64,000 bases of DNA from the NCBI GenBank assembly GCA_021401465.1, contig JADDMT010000042.1:124001-188000 (forward strand), read 5' to 3'. The stretch's first letter is position 1. The number at the start of each line of letters is the position of its first letter. The stretch comes from Teratosphaeria epicoccoides. Lineage: Eukaryota > Ascomycota > Dothideomycetes > Mycosphaerellales > Teratosphaeriaceae. This document shows, one piece after another, positions 42,124 to 53,281 of this stretch. A model generated the notes under the pieces. The model saw only the letters and a program-made list of their open reading frames with translations. It did not search any database and had not been told where the DNA came from. Position numbers and translations under genes: made by a program.

Positions 42124-43197
42124 CGTAGCCTACGCAGAGAGTGCCCACACGCCATCAGGCACGTGGTCAGGCCGTGGGCTGCTTCAAATTTTCCGCTCAA
42201 CAGTGCCCACGTTGCGCTGATGTCTGATACTGCCGGAGCTCCAGATCCTGGATACTGTCTGGGTTTATTGTAGTCCTGCTTCTGTCATGCTTGCGGCATG
42301 CCGAGTTTCATCCTGCTCATCGCCTCACATGCACAAATCCACAGGCCGCAACGAGAGAATTGTAAGAATGAATGAAGGTAGAGCTTAGTGAATCCTTGAT
42401 GGGAGCACGCAGAAGAGCGGCAAGACTTGCGTCCAGCACATGTTTGTCGTGTCGCAGGCAAAGTTCGAAAACAAGCAGGAAGACCGGGAATGAGGTAAAT
42501 AGACCACAGCAGATCGTACCACTCCAGGCAAGGGAGCCACATGTCTGCACGCCGTCACGGCGTAGTTGGCAATTCACAATCCGATACCGTTTCATCTTGC
42601 GCCCGCATAACCCGTGGCGTTTGGGCGCTGCCCATCCAATTTGGCGCCGTATTCCTGTAGCATGATATCATGAGTATTTGGCGTTGTCGCAGTCAGTGGC
42701 ACAGGGGCAAATGGACGCGTGCACGGACCCCATGGGCGAGATGAGAGAGCGGTAACAGGCATGGAAAGAATTATTATGCTTTTTTGAGCTGACGGACAAC
42801 AATGGATTGTGACAAGCTGCGACTTCTTGACCAGAGCGCGCGCTTGATGTTGAGGCCTAAGCTTTCTCTCCTTCAGGGACTTTTTTTGATGTATCCAGCC
42901 GTGACAATCTAATGTGGTCACAGTCCGACGTGATTAGCAAAACATTCTTCCAGCTGTGGAATGGCAACGGCGAAGTCTCAAAACACTGGAGTGGCGGCTC
43001 CTTTGACTGGTTGAAGATGTGCCTCGAGGAACTCAACAGGGAGTTACAGAATCAACTGGTCGGGTCGATTGGCGAGATCACTGCCCTAACGAGACAATTG
43101 CCGTTAATTCGGGCTCCTGATGCTGTCTTGGGACGTGACACGAAGTGAAGCCACAACTTGCACAAGTAGACAACAGCGCCTAAGACTGCTCACCCAT
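42124..43197. other. Intergenic region
   Basis: About 1.07 kb. Small ORFs on both strands (for example 42317-42595 minus, 42912-43148 plus) have no recognised features. Confidence 0.45.
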
Positions 43198-44051
43198 TCA
43201 ATCGTCCGGGTTGAAGACACCAGTACTCGCGAACCTCGAATCATAAGTGTCGAATTGTCCACGCTCGCGCTTCTGCCTGAGCTTCTCCAATTCGTCTCTC
43301 TCCTCCCTCTCTCTCTCCTCACGCAGCAGCCTCTTCCTCTCCTCTTGCTCCGCAGCCGTCAAGATGATTGCTGGATCTTGTCCCGCCTCGACCATGCGCT
43401 GTATATCTGCCAAAGCACCGCCCAACAATGCTCCTTGGCTCGGCCACGGTTCCCAAGCAGCGTATGGATTGACAGATGCCTCTTCTTGCTGTTCTTTCTT
43501 CTCCACATTGTCTATCTTGGCCAGCGCATCCAGCTCATTTGCGCCGGTTGGCGGCGTTGCCATTCCATTGCTGGTGCGAGATACATCTGTAGGCTCCGTC
43601 TTGACTATCGTATCTTGCTTGTGGCGCAGGGTGGGAGGGATGGTGGTCGGACTGAGGAACTTCGCGTAGCTGAGAAGCTCGTCCACGCTGACTTCCCGCG
43701 CGGACGTTGTGCGTTCCGTTGAGTGAATTGCGGCGATCTCCTTGCGCAGCTCCGCAAGCGATTGAATATAACTCCTGAGCTTCCCGTCGTTCTCCTCCGT
43801 AACGCGCTTGAGCTGTTGAATACGGAGATGGTTGCGTTGGTGCTGTGCCACTGCTCACCATCGTCAGCCATCACCGCCGTTTTCCAACATGTCTGATGCT
43901 GACGCTGTTTAAGATTGTCACTGAGAGCGGCATCTGCTGCGACAAGCTCATCCGCAGCTGTAGCGGATGCGCTGAATGCAGAGATGGTATCTGTCAAGCG
44001 CTGGAGCGCTTGCTCCATACGCTGAAAACTACTCTGGAAACGCGAGGCCAT
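43198..44051 (-). CDS. MED4: Mediator complex subunit 4
   Basis: Exons 44051-43904 and 43850-43198, with a 53-nt intron (donor GTCAGC, CTGAC branch, acceptor GAGCAG), give 266 residues. Med4 belongs to the middle module of Mediator, bridging activators and RNA polymerase II. Evidence: an N-terminal coiled coil beginning MASRFQSSFQRMEQALQRLTDT and continuing through LAQHQRNHLRIQQLKRV, and the hallmark VDELLSYAKFLSPTTIPPTL segment (Med4 'YA-x-x-[LS]-S-x-TT-x-PP'). The Glu/Arg-rich C-terminus is low complexity, as in other fungal Med4 proteins. The join is in phase and restores NLKQLAQHQRN. Confidence 0.9.
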
Positions 44052-44577
44052 GATGCGCGCTTCTGTCCGTCGATGCGCGGATTTTGAATCGTCATGAACT
44101 ACAAAGGTTGTTCTACAGGTTAACATTGGGGACTTTCATGTGCTTGCGATACGAGCTTAGCGGCGATCAAAGCTTGGACTCTTCCTAGAAAGGAAAAGGA
44201 CGGCCGCATTCAATATGTACTTCACAGACTTTGACAATCCTATCTGAGATGACATTCACCTCAGATTACGTAGAATGTATCATAAACATAGCTGCTCTGC
44301 ACAGTGAATTACTGACTGTAGTGCTCTCGTCATAAGCTTCATAGAATACATGCGATACTGTCAGCAGTCTTAGCTCTTTTTCTGTACAACATGAAATTCC
44401 AAAGTCAGAGCTCTGCAGTACCGAGCGACTTGCTAATCCGATGATGTGCGCTGCTTCTGCATCCATGATACCGCCCTCATGCCGTGTTGCTCAAGCTAGG
44501 CGCGGAAATGCACAAACCGTAGGAACCTAAGCCTTTGTCATAGGAGGCTTTGATCGAGCTCGCTGCGTTCGCTGTTG
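44052..44577. other. Intergenic region
   Basis: About 525 bp between MED4 and the upstream metallophosphoesterase gene, both on the minus strand. Nothing recognised. Confidence 0.45.
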
Positions 44578-45674
44578 CTAGGCGCCCAATCGCCCCGATG
44601 GCGAGCCGGGCGTCGCCGGACGTGCAGGGGTAGCTGAACGCCTCAGCTCTGGCGCCGGCGGTTCCATACCATGGCTCAGTGACCAGCCCCTGCCCCTTCC
44701 TCTCCAGGTCGTAGTGGGCTCTTGTCCTTTCTTTGGCGTTGGCGGTCCCGGTAGGATCTCACGGAGCAACGTATTTACATTGTGTCCTTCGTCCTTCGCC
44801 TCCTGCCATTGTCGCGGATAGCCTAGGCTGCACTCTTCGAATCGCACTCCGTCAATCCAGTCTGTTCGTCTCACGTGCAGATGACCCGTCACCACCACTT
44901 TGGCATGATATTTCGTATGCCAATTGTTCGTCTTCGTAGTACCGCACCACAAGCTGAACCGTGGCACTTTGGGGATGAAGACAGTATCTTCCCGTAATGG
45001 CCAGTGATTGATGATGATCAATGGAAACCCAGCGTCCGCGGCATTTTGTAGCTTCGTCTCTGTCTGCTCGACTAAGCGTGCGCACCATTCGTCTCGAGTG
45101 CCATAGGGATCCGGATATAACAGCGTCTCGTCCGTAGCCTTGATTCCTTCCTCCATTGCCCAATCTAGTGCGCCCTCCCTCGTGACATGCTCCGGTCGGA
45201 AGCTGTAATCGTACAACGTGAAGATTGGACAAACAGTGGCCGCCACCTGGAAGCCTTCTTCATCCTCGTACACCCAGGTCATGTATTCATCTTCTGGAGT
45301 CAATACGCCATGCTTCTTCGCCACAACGACGCATGCCATATACTTTGCTTCGCCCTTGAGGGTCTTCTCCTCGTCGGGTACATGGGTTTTTGATGAGTAC
45401 AGCTCATGGTTTCCGGGCACCCACCAAACGTGCTTGAAGCGCTTTTTCGCCAATTTGAATGTTTCATTCAATGTCTCCAGAGTTTCGCCGACTGCATCTT
45501 GTCAGCTCATGCGCTGTGGAATGCGCCTCGTGTGTCGCGCAGCTTCATATTTGGGTGCGCACCATCTCCAGCCAGGATAAGACCGTCATCAGGACCTTTA
45601 CTGTGCAACTTGGCAAATTCCTCCTTGTTGCTCTTGAAGGACAGATGAATGTCCGATATGGCCCACAGCTTCAT
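44578..45674 (-). CDS. Calcineurin-like metallophosphoesterase
   Basis: Exons 45674-45563 and 45491-44578, with a 71-nt intron (GTGCGC donor, CTGAC branch, GATGCAG acceptor), give 341 residues. All five metallophosphatase blocks are present in order: AISDIHLS, LILAGD (split by the intron, continuing VGETLET), VPGNHELY, IINHWPL and VVTGHLHVRRT. They place the two metal ions and the catalytic His. The C-terminus is Pro/Arg-rich and probably disordered. The protein belongs to the general calcineurin-like superfamily; the substrate cannot be deduced. The start MKLWAISD is tight to block I, as is common in the family. Confidence 0.88.
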
Positions 45675-47053
45675 CGTGCTGCACATCTCGCCTGCGCCGT
45701 GGCTCCGCAGCGATTCCAGGTAGCAAGGCGGTGCTCAAGACTTGAAACTGACGTTTGTACAGAGCTCTAGGGACCTTGCAAGCTCTCAAGCTTCCCTACA
45801 CCTTCAGTCGCAGAGGCGCCTGCAAAACTGCCTTCAGCCGCAGCAAGCTATATAGCAGCACGGCTAACACCACGAGCGAGACAGGAGACTGCGCTATGTA
45901 CTATGTACGACCGTGACGGCAGCCATGCAATTTGAGGTCGATAACCCACGGCGCATGTGGCTAACAGCCTTATTTGCTCGAAAGTCTACCTACTTTTCAT
46001 AGAAGACGGCCATTCGACTCCGCGCGCCGACTTCTTCTAGCCGTCTGGGGAAGGCGTTCGATCTGGCACAGAACAGCAGAGACTGGAGCAGGGAACATGA
46101 AACGCATCTGACAGAATCTGCAGCAAGATGTAGATTGGGAGTTTGAAAGTGAAGCAAACACCTCACATCGCTGGAAGACGCAGGACGTTGCGTGCGAGAC
46201 GATAATACAATCTTGGGCCCGGCAGTCGGATTTGTTGCTGCTGTGCTGCGACGAGTCGGTGGGTGCGGCCGGCCTCCGCGCCTGAGCCACACAGCACATG
46301 CAGCTGCAGCTGGCGAAGCGCAAAGCCCTCCGATTCCACGGACATGGATTGAATCGGGGTCGTGCGGGTCGTGCAGCGTCGCATGGCTGCATGGAGCTGA
46401 AGACACATCCGCAGACTGTTAGAATTGCACCACACTGGCCCAGGCTGCCCAGCGCACTAGTTGCCAATCCTCATGATACCCTGCCCTTCGCCTTCGACTC
46501 CTTGCGCGGATTCTAGAGTTCAGGGAGAGACCACCGTTGGTGCTTGGCCAGTGACGGCTCAGAATAGATCATCAAGCTAGAACCTGTTCAGGCATGGTCG
46601 CGTGCTGGGTTGCGTGTGCGTCGACCAACGGCGTTCATCTCACCTCCTCTACTCTCGTATTTTACCATGCTGTCGTTCTTGTCGTATTGCTTGATCACAC
46701 TGTACCTGCACTGTTTCTTCCTTGTATGCATTCTGGCGGATAGCTATCATCACTTGCGCATTCCAGCCGTCTGCAAATCCTAGCATTTCCATCGCTGTCA
46801 TATTTCATCAGGACCATTCCCTCGCTTCACACGCGCCCTGTTTCTCCTTACCGACTGCGTACACTACGATACAGCCTCGAGTCCGACAAGAATTCGTCGG
46901 CGGAAAAGCGCTGCGCATTCTTGCTTCTCCGCCCTCGCTAGAGCATTGTCCAAGACAAAGACAAATCCAGCGAAGCATTCGACTGTAGTACGGATCTCCA
47001 GAGACTGCACAAACCAACCTTTACCAGGCCTTGGGCCTCCTCGCGCGGCCACA
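45675..47053. other. Divergent intergenic region
   Basis: About 1.4 kb between the metallophosphoesterase and the FLC-type gene. Overlapping ORFs of 90-156 codons on the minus strand (45990-46467) are open in two frames at once and not convincing. It likely holds both promoters and leaders. Confidence 0.45.
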
Positions 47054-49276
47054 ATGGGGTTACGCAGCCTCCTAGCTCTGTTCACCCTCAGTGCCCTGCC
47101 GGCGGGAGTACTGTGCGGTGACGTGCTGAGCTCGACTGGTTACACCACTTGTCAAGCCAATGCTACAGTGCATGTCACTGCTCTCAATGTCACATACAAT
47201 AGGCATACACGAGTGATTGTTTTCGATGTGGGCGGATACAGCACAAAAGTGCAGAATGTTACGGCAGATTTGGTTGTCACTGCATATGGTCAACAGGTTT
47301 ACACCAAGAGCTTCGATCCTTGCGATAGCCAGTACGGCAACCTGACAGCAATTTGTCCAGTCCCGGCCAGGGCATTCTCAGCACAAGGAGTCCAGACTGT
47401 ACCAGAGGAGTATGCGAGCCAGATTCCATCCATAGCCTACTCGATACCAGATCTGGACGGCGACGTGAAGATTACTTTAAGAAGCAAGGATAACAATGAT
47501 GCAGTTGCATGTGTGCAATCAACGGTCGGCAATGGGCATACCCTGCAGACAGCAGCAGTAAAATATGTGGGTGTGGGCGTGGCAGCGGCAGCGCTGGGCT
47601 TTTCAGCAGTGTCGGCTGTGGCAGCGGGTGGGCATCCTGGGGCCTCGACGTCCTCACCGACCTTCGGCGAAGTAATTGGGTGGTTCCAGGGCATGGCAAT
47701 CAACGGCATGCTGAGCGTCAGCTACCCCAGTGTATATCGCAGCTTCACAACCAACTTTGCGTTCTCGACCGGCTTGGTTCCCTGGGCTTCCATGCAGAGG
47801 GCCATAGACAGCTTCCGCCAAGTGACTGGCGGCAATTTGACCGATGACAGTTACGCTTACCTCAAGAACAATGCAACGCTAGTCTACACCGACGGCACGG
47901 ACAGCAGCAGTACCTCGTCCAAGATGAAGCGCGCATTGGACTCCGCCTTCATTTGGGCGCGCGACTCCACTGTGACTGTGGACGAGGGCTCGAGAAATTC
48001 TTCAGGCAGCAGCAACTCCACTAGCTCTGACGGCAAAACGGAACACATTGTCAGCGGTATCAAGGCCTACACCGAGCAGCTCACAATACCTTCCGGCAAC
48101 GCATTCATGACCATCCTTCTAGTATTTTTCTGCATCGTCGGCATAATCATCGTCTTCATCCTACTCCTCAAAGTCATCCTCGAAGCCTGGAGCATGTTCG
48201 GCAACATTCCCAAGTTTTTTGAATCCTGGCGCCAGCGATATTGGTGGAGATTGGCCAAAGCACTCACCAATTTGATTCTGCTTGCATACGGGACCTGGAC
48301 AATGTACTGTATCTACCAGTGGACGGAGGGTGATTCGTGGGCGGCCAAGCTTCTTGCTGGTGTGACATTCGGAGCATTCACTGCTATTTTATTATGGTTC
48401 ACGTGGGTGATTCTGAAGAAGGCACACGACTTCAAAAAGATGGGCGGCAATGCTTCCGGCCTCTACGAAGACAAGGAGACCTGGGTGAAGTACAATCTCT
48501 TCTATGAGAACTTCAAGCAAGGCTACTGGTGGATCTTCGTGCCTGCGATCGTCTACGCTTTCGCCCGTGGTGCCATCATCGCCATCGCCAACGGCCATGG
48601 TTATATACAAGCCGCCGGTCAGATAATTGTGGAAGGCATCTTCTTGATCTTGCTGCTCTGGAAACGGCCGTATCAGCGAAAGAGCGGCAACTGGATCAAT
48701 GTCTTCATTCAGGTAGTGCGAGTTCTTTCTGTTGTCTGCATCCTGGTCTTTGTCGAAGAACTGGGAATCTCACAGACTACCAAGACTGTAACCGGCATCG
48801 TCCTTATAGTCGTCCAATGCGTGCTCACTGCCGCACTCGCGATCCTCATCGGAGTCAACGCACTCATCACCTGCATACGCGAGAATCCGCACAGGAAAGC
48901 GCGCAAAGCCCAGGCAAAGATGTTGCGCGACCTGGACAATCTTACGCCACTGGACGCCAGAAACTCACTGCTCATGGAACCCATGGCGCAAAAAGACGGC
49001 TCGGTGTACAAGACTCCGGTCGTGGCGAACGCACCACTCGGCGACCACAAGGGCAGGTACAACCCTGTCCCACCTCGATCAGATTCGCCAGCGGATATGG
49101 TCCCTCAGCACAACCACACGCGCCAAGGTCGTTTCCGGCGAGGCGACGATCAGGAGCACCTCATCTCCGATGCAGCAAGCATGGGTCGTAGAACGGATCG
49201 CAGTTTCAGCCAAGAGCGGAGTCTTGATGAGCGGGAACCACAGCTGCCGGACGTGGGATACGGCCGTGCGTACTAA
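47054..49276 (+). CDS. TRP-like channel/FAD carrier family protein (Flc)
   Basis: Intronless, 740 residues. A signal peptide (MGLRSLLALFTLSALPAGVLC) precedes a luminal or extracellular ML-like domain with paired Cys (YTTCQANATVHV, FDPCDSQYGNLTAICPV, NNDAVACVQS). A run of about nine transmembrane segments follows (from about residue 170 to 620, for example FMTILLVFFCIVGIIIVFILLLKVI and LIVVQCVLTAALAILIGVNALI), then a cytosolic tail with phosphorylatable Ser. This is the layout of the fungal Flc/TRP-like family (Flc2, Pkd2), described as ER or plasma-membrane calcium- or FAD-related proteins important for wall integrity. A farther in-frame ATG at 46946 lacks the signal peptide at its N-terminus and is less likely. 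Confidence 0.92.
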   Translation: MGLRSLLALFTLSALPAGVLCGDVLSSTGYTTCQANATVHVTALNVTYNRHTRVIVFDVGGYSTKVQNVTADLVVTAYGQQVYTKSFDPCDSQYGNLTAICPVPARAFSAQGVQTVPEEYASQIPSIAYSIPDLDGDVKITLRSKDNNDAVACVQSTVGNGHTLQTAAVKYVGVGVAAAALGFSAVSAVAAGGHPGASTSSPTFGEVIGWFQGMAINGMLSVSYPSVYRSFTTNFAFSTGLVPWASMQRAIDSFRQVTGGNLTDDSYAYLKNNATLVYTDGTDSSSTSSKMKRALDSAFIWARDSTVTVDEGSRNSSGSSNSTSSDGKTEHIVSGIKAYTEQLTIPSGNAFMTILLVFFCIVGIIIVFILLLKVILEAWSMFGNIPKFFESWRQRYWWRLAKALTNLILLAYGTWTMYCIYQWTEGDSWAAKLLAGVTFGAFTAILLWFTWVILKKAHDFKKMGGNASGLYEDKETWVKYNLFYENFKQGYWWIFVPAIVYAFARGAIIAIANGHGYIQAAGQIIVEGIFLILLLWKRPYQRKSGNWINVFIQVVRVLSVVCILVFVEELGISQTTKTVTGIVLIVVQCVLTAALAILIGVNALITCIRENPHRKARKAQAKMLRDLDNLTPLDARNSLLMEPMAQKDGSVYKTPVVANAPLGDHKGRYNPVPPRSDSPADMVPQHNHTRQGRFRRGDDQEHLISDAASMGRRTDRSFSQERSLDEREPQLPDVGYGRAY

Positions 49277-49668
49277 TCTCATGTCGAGTGTTTTTTTCCA
49301 CATGCATGTGGGAAAGGCATTGCGAGGGCGCAAGGAATACGCATTTATCTGCATGTAACGCGCAGAGCCGGTATACATGGACGTTCATGCTGCGAATGGA
49401 AATTTGACTGTTCACTCTTGTCTATACACCAGATGTAATCAAAGCTTAGATAGTGACGTGTCAATACTGTTCCGTCCTCCATGTGTCAGCCTTGATTCTT
49501 TGCGAATCAAGGCTCTACGTTTATGCTGTCTGCAGCTCGGGATTCCAAAGTGCTCCGAAACTGCTCTCAAGGCTTAATTATGCGTCTTCCGTCACGTCAG
49601 AGCTCTGCTTAAGACCCCCAATCGCCCATTTCTCATGACTGACCCTGACACTAAAATTGACTTTGGCC
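49277..49668. other. Convergent intergenic spacer
   Basis: A 392-bp spacer between the Flc gene (plus) and a 2EXR gene (minus). It contains the perfect hairpin listed separately. Confidence 0.6.
49488..49514. terminator. Perfect 11-bp inverted repeat between convergent genes
   Basis: The arms AGCCTTGATTC and GAATCAAGGCT flank a 5-base loop (TTTGC). It lies 212 bp past the Flc stop and 155 bp past the stop of the convergent gene. A role in 3'-end formation or as a cruciform is inferred only from position. Confidence 0.4.
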
Positions 49669-50904
49669 TCATTCAAAGATCTTGTGCTTGCGCACCATAG
49701 ACTTGAGCAACATCTTGCGAACTGACTCCTCCTGCTTCGACTCCGAGCTCCAGTACGACTCTTGTCCTCGTCCGTATGGAAACCGGCAGAACTCCAATCG
49801 GTCGGTCTTGATGCGCTTGAGATACTGCAACAATCTCTGATCCGTAGTCTCGACCCGCCTGCGCCCATGGAAGTTGATCTTGAGCGTCTGGAGCTGACTG
49901 TAATCGCCTAGCTGTCTTAGTATCGACATGAGCGCGTTATCATGGACGAATCTCCTGTCTTCGTGGGACATGGTAGTCGGATTCAGGCACGGCGTCGCAT
50001 CTTCAAACTGGAACACCACGTGTCGTATCAAGGAGGTATTGGTAGGGCCAATCTGCTTCAAAAAGTGGCGTACAGACTTGTAGCCCAGCTCGCGCCATTC
50101 GTTCTCCCAGAATGATCCGTAGCGTGACGTCCGACGGCTAAAATAAAATTCGTTTTCGCCATAGAGGATACTGCCAGCTTCTGAGTAAATTTGGCTGCAT
50201 GTCCTCAGCAGTGCTGCTCCTCTGCTGAAATTGGTTGGGCCTCCAAAATTCAGGTGCTCCTTCGAGACGAAGGCGAGGCGGTAGATCTCGTTGCGTAGCT
50301 CTGCTGGCAAGTCCATAAAGCCCGCTCGACCTTTCCTAGCGTCCTCAGAGGTTGGCTTCTCGCGGGCTCGAGTGGCCGCCTTGACTTTCTTCTGCGGTCG
50401 CTTTGGCGCAGACGTTACAGCCGCCGCAGTTGAAGCTGTATTCGCCGTCGAGGGGTCCAGGTGCAGCACAATAGGACCTTGATGGCCAGCTGGCACAATG
50501 ACTGTGATGTCTTTGAGTATGAATTGCATCATAGTAGAGGTCGCTGGTGTCGCCAGCATCGAAGACCTTGCGCTCACTGTACTGACGTCGATGGCCTCAT
50601 CCTCATCGCTTCCGTTGCCAGATTCACAGGCGGAGTGATAGCCGTCGTGGTCGTTTGGTTCCGAAAGAGGTGGCGAGGGAGTGCGCTTGCGCTTGCGAGG
50701 CATAGGGATGGAGTCGGCCTCTTCGTCGCTTCCCTCTTCGTCGGTAATGGCGACGGCAGAGTCAACAAAGGGCGAGTCATCCTTAGTGGACGCAAGGCTG
50801 CGTCGTATGGGCCTTCCAGTGCGCCGGTTGTATGTGACAGCGAAGTCGCCTTCTCCAAGCTGGGAACCTGGTGCCAATTGGCCATGAGATTTGAAGCGTG
50901 CCAT
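49669..50904 (-). CDS. 2EXR/F-box-like protein with long nuclear-type N-terminus
   Basis: 411 residues from the ATG at 50904. The first 200 residues are disordered and charged (ITDEEGSDEEADS, then PMPRKRKRTPSPP, a likely nuclear signal, and KRPQKKVKAATRAREK). Then comes the 2EXR signature FMDLPAELRNEIYRLAFVSKEHL, followed by AALLRTCSQIYSEAGSILYGENEFYF, the classic second block of this fungal family, and a globular part ending with basic residues. It is the more typical, longer type of 2EXR protein and is not close to the three short copies at 17-22 kb. Function unknown. No intron seen. Confidence 0.75.
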   Translation of the reverse strand: MARFKSHGQLAPGSQLGEGDFAVTYNRRTGRPIRRSLASTKDDSPFVDSAVAITDEEGSDEEADSIPMPRKRKRTPSPPLSEPNDHDGYHSACESGNGSDEDEAIDVSTVSARSSMLATPATSTMMQFILKDITVIVPAGHQGPIVLHLDPSTANTASTAAAVTSAPKRPQKKVKAATRAREKPTSEDARKGRAGFMDLPAELRNEIYRLAFVSKEHLNFGGPTNFSRGAALLRTCSQIYSEAGSILYGENEFYFSRRTSRYGSFWENEWRELGYKSVRHFLKQIGPTNTSLIRHVVFQFEDATPCLNPTTMSHEDRRFVHDNALMSILRQLGDYSQLQTLKINFHGRRRVETTDQRLLQYLKRIKTDRLEFCRFPYGRGQESYWSSESKQEESVRKMLLKSMVRKHKIFE

Positions 50905-52105
50905 GCTATGTAACGCCGTGTCGTTTCGTGAGGTGCTGTGAGGACGCTGGAGATGTATCTGTGATCGAGGTTGTAGAAGGTGTAAGAAGTACAAGTTTGG
51001 GTGCGAATGTTTTCGTCAAGCGCGGATTGGCAGACGTCAACCGTGAAGAAAGAGCGCCCGAAGAGGTGCTTACCTCGCGCGGCGGCGGCGGCAAAATTGA
51101 AAGTAGTGACAACCTGGAAGCAGTGACTGGATAAATTACCGGGTACCTTATACATGCGTCTAATGCCATAGCAAATGCACTATAGACAGCGTGCGCAGGT
51201 CATCGCCCATCATCAGGGAGATTTGTTGCAGCGTGGGTCGCATCACACCCGTGTCAACATAGGATTCTTGATCGGTAACTGCAGAACTGTCGCAAAAATT
51301 ATCTCAGGCTGGAGCTCTGGACGTTTCTCATTACTGATTGTCGATTACCGCCTCGTGCGCGGCTCCACGTGCGTCAGGGAAGTCCTGCCTGTGCAGAACA
51401 ATAATGCAGCCCACAATATGCCCTGTGGCACTCGTGACGCGGCGCCGAAGCACGGCGATCTTTTGCCGTAGTGACAGCGACTGAACCTGTCGCAGACCTG
51501 AAGGGGTCGTACGCGTGCGAGCGCCTTGGCGTCTAGACACTGCGGTCTCTGATACCAAACGATCCGATCAGAAGGTCCTCTTTGCTCTTCAAAGGTGGTG
51601 ATCGTGCCCGAGCAATCTCAGCATCATCCACTCTGTCTGACAGAAGCCAAGCAGGTGAAGTCTTTGCCGCGTAGGCCTCTCATCGTATCGGAATTAGTTT
51701 GGTGAAGAAGAAAGAACGGTGGAGCATAGAGATGCAGAAGAGTTTGATTGTGTTCAAATTCGGAACATTTCCGCTTTTTGACGTTTCAGCCGCTTTTAAT
51801 ATGAATTTGACATCGCTTATCGCACACTCCATGAATTATTGCTGTTGATCGCGTGACAGCTTCTCAACAGCACCTGACCGGTTGACGGCGTGACGATGGC
51901 TTATGACTGACAGATTAGCTGCGTGATGTATTGCTCATGTAGTGTACGATTCAAGGGCGATTGAAAGTAAATATAGCGACTGAGCTGACATGTATCTACA
52001 GCTTGTAGAGTAGCACGTGTCTATCGTTGACCGTCTCCACAGCACAGACCCAGCTGTACTATTGCTTGATGATTCATAGGATGCGTCAGAACCAAGCTTC
52101 ATCTC
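50905..52105. other. Intergenic region
   Basis: About 1.2 kb upstream of the 2EXR gene and downstream of DPH5. No gene supported. Confidence 0.5.
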
Positions 52106-53026
52106 TCAGCCTTTTCCTGCATAATCTGACTTCCATATCCGATCGAACTCATCTCGATCCACAGCAAAACCTCGCACATACTCCCACTCCATCTCATGCA
52201 TCTTTTTCCCACACAATACCAGACTGTGTAGCGGTCTGCCCATGTCAACACCTGCGAGCTCCTCGAGTGTGCCGGCTACGATCTTCTGATCTGCACTGCC
52301 CAACCTCGCAACACCAACGGCCAGACTTTGCTTTCCACACACGTTTTGCTGCCTCCCATCTTCTACCTCGAGCATCTGGCTGGCACACTGTGCGACAGTC
52401 ATGAAGCGGGGAGGCTCATAGATGATCTTGCCGCGGGCCATGGCCTTGAGATCCGGCTCTTTTACTTTGATATCCAGAAGAACGAGAGTGTGAAGGCCGA
52501 GACCGACATTCGCTGCAAGGCGATCGTAGAAGCTGCTGGGCTTCCAATCGTCGGTGAAAAACACCATGCTAACCGTCTGCCCATAACTGTACAAGCTGAG
52601 TCCTGTCGCACCCACTGCTGTCAGAATCGATGCATTGGGCAGCGTACGCGTCTGAATTGGAGGCTCATGCTGCCGGCATCGCAGGACGAGATCCGTGTGT
52701 GTAGTCGCGCTGAATGGGTCGCCCACGACGAGGAAGGCAATGTCCTTGTCATCTGCGCCTGCGAGAATCCCGTCGGACTGGGATTCGACCATTTCGCGGT
52801 CGGCAAGTATGACCGGACGTCCATAGTAGCTCTCCTACTTACCTCATCAGATCCATGCTCTTACTCCTATTGAAGTCTCGCCTGATCTCACCATTTGCTG
52901 CTGGTCGACCAGTAGTACGGCCGTGTAGGCTTCGAGGTAGACACGCTCCGCCTTTCTGATCACTTCTAGTCCTTTAACCGAGACATCTTTCTCGTCGGCT
53001 AGACCGAGACCTATAATGTGCAGCAT
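52106..53026 (-). CDS. DPH5: Diphthine methyl ester synthase
   Basis: Exons 53026-52892 and 52834-52106, with a 57-nt intron (GTGAGA, CTGAT branch, TAAGTAG), give 287 residues. Dph5 uses S-adenosylmethionine to methylate the modified histidine of elongation factor 2 during diphthamide synthesis. Seen: the start MLHIIGLGLADEKDVSVKGL and YLEAYTAVL with the splice joining QQQMESYYGRPVILADREMVE, then FLVVGDPFSATTHTDL (the AdoMet-binding GDPFxATTHxDL motif), NASILTAVGATGLSLYSYG, TVSMVFF and DIKVKEP. The length is the family norm. Its ATG faces that of SPT3, 255 bp away. Confidence 0.95.
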
Positions 53027-53281
53027 CTCGATGAGCGTGTGGAAGATCGCGAAATCGAGGCGCTCGCAAAAGTTGGAGCGGCAATCAGTAGCGCCGGACG
53101 GCCTGCGGAAGATCGCCGTTGCGTTCCAGGGCGCTGGGTCAACAGCCCGCCCGCCTACATTTCTTGCCCACATACCCGGAGTGACAGCTATATTCCTCAA
53201 ACTGCATTAGCTCGGGGATACTCGTCTGACCAGAGTAGGGACAGCAGCAGTGGTCAAGCATGAACGCGAGACCGGTCCAAT
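53027..53281. promoter_or_regulatory. Shared divergent promoter of DPH5 and SPT3
   Basis: Only 255 bp separate the two divergent start codons, so promoter elements for both genes must lie here or in the transcribed leaders. No specific binding site could be assigned by eye. Confidence 0.6.
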
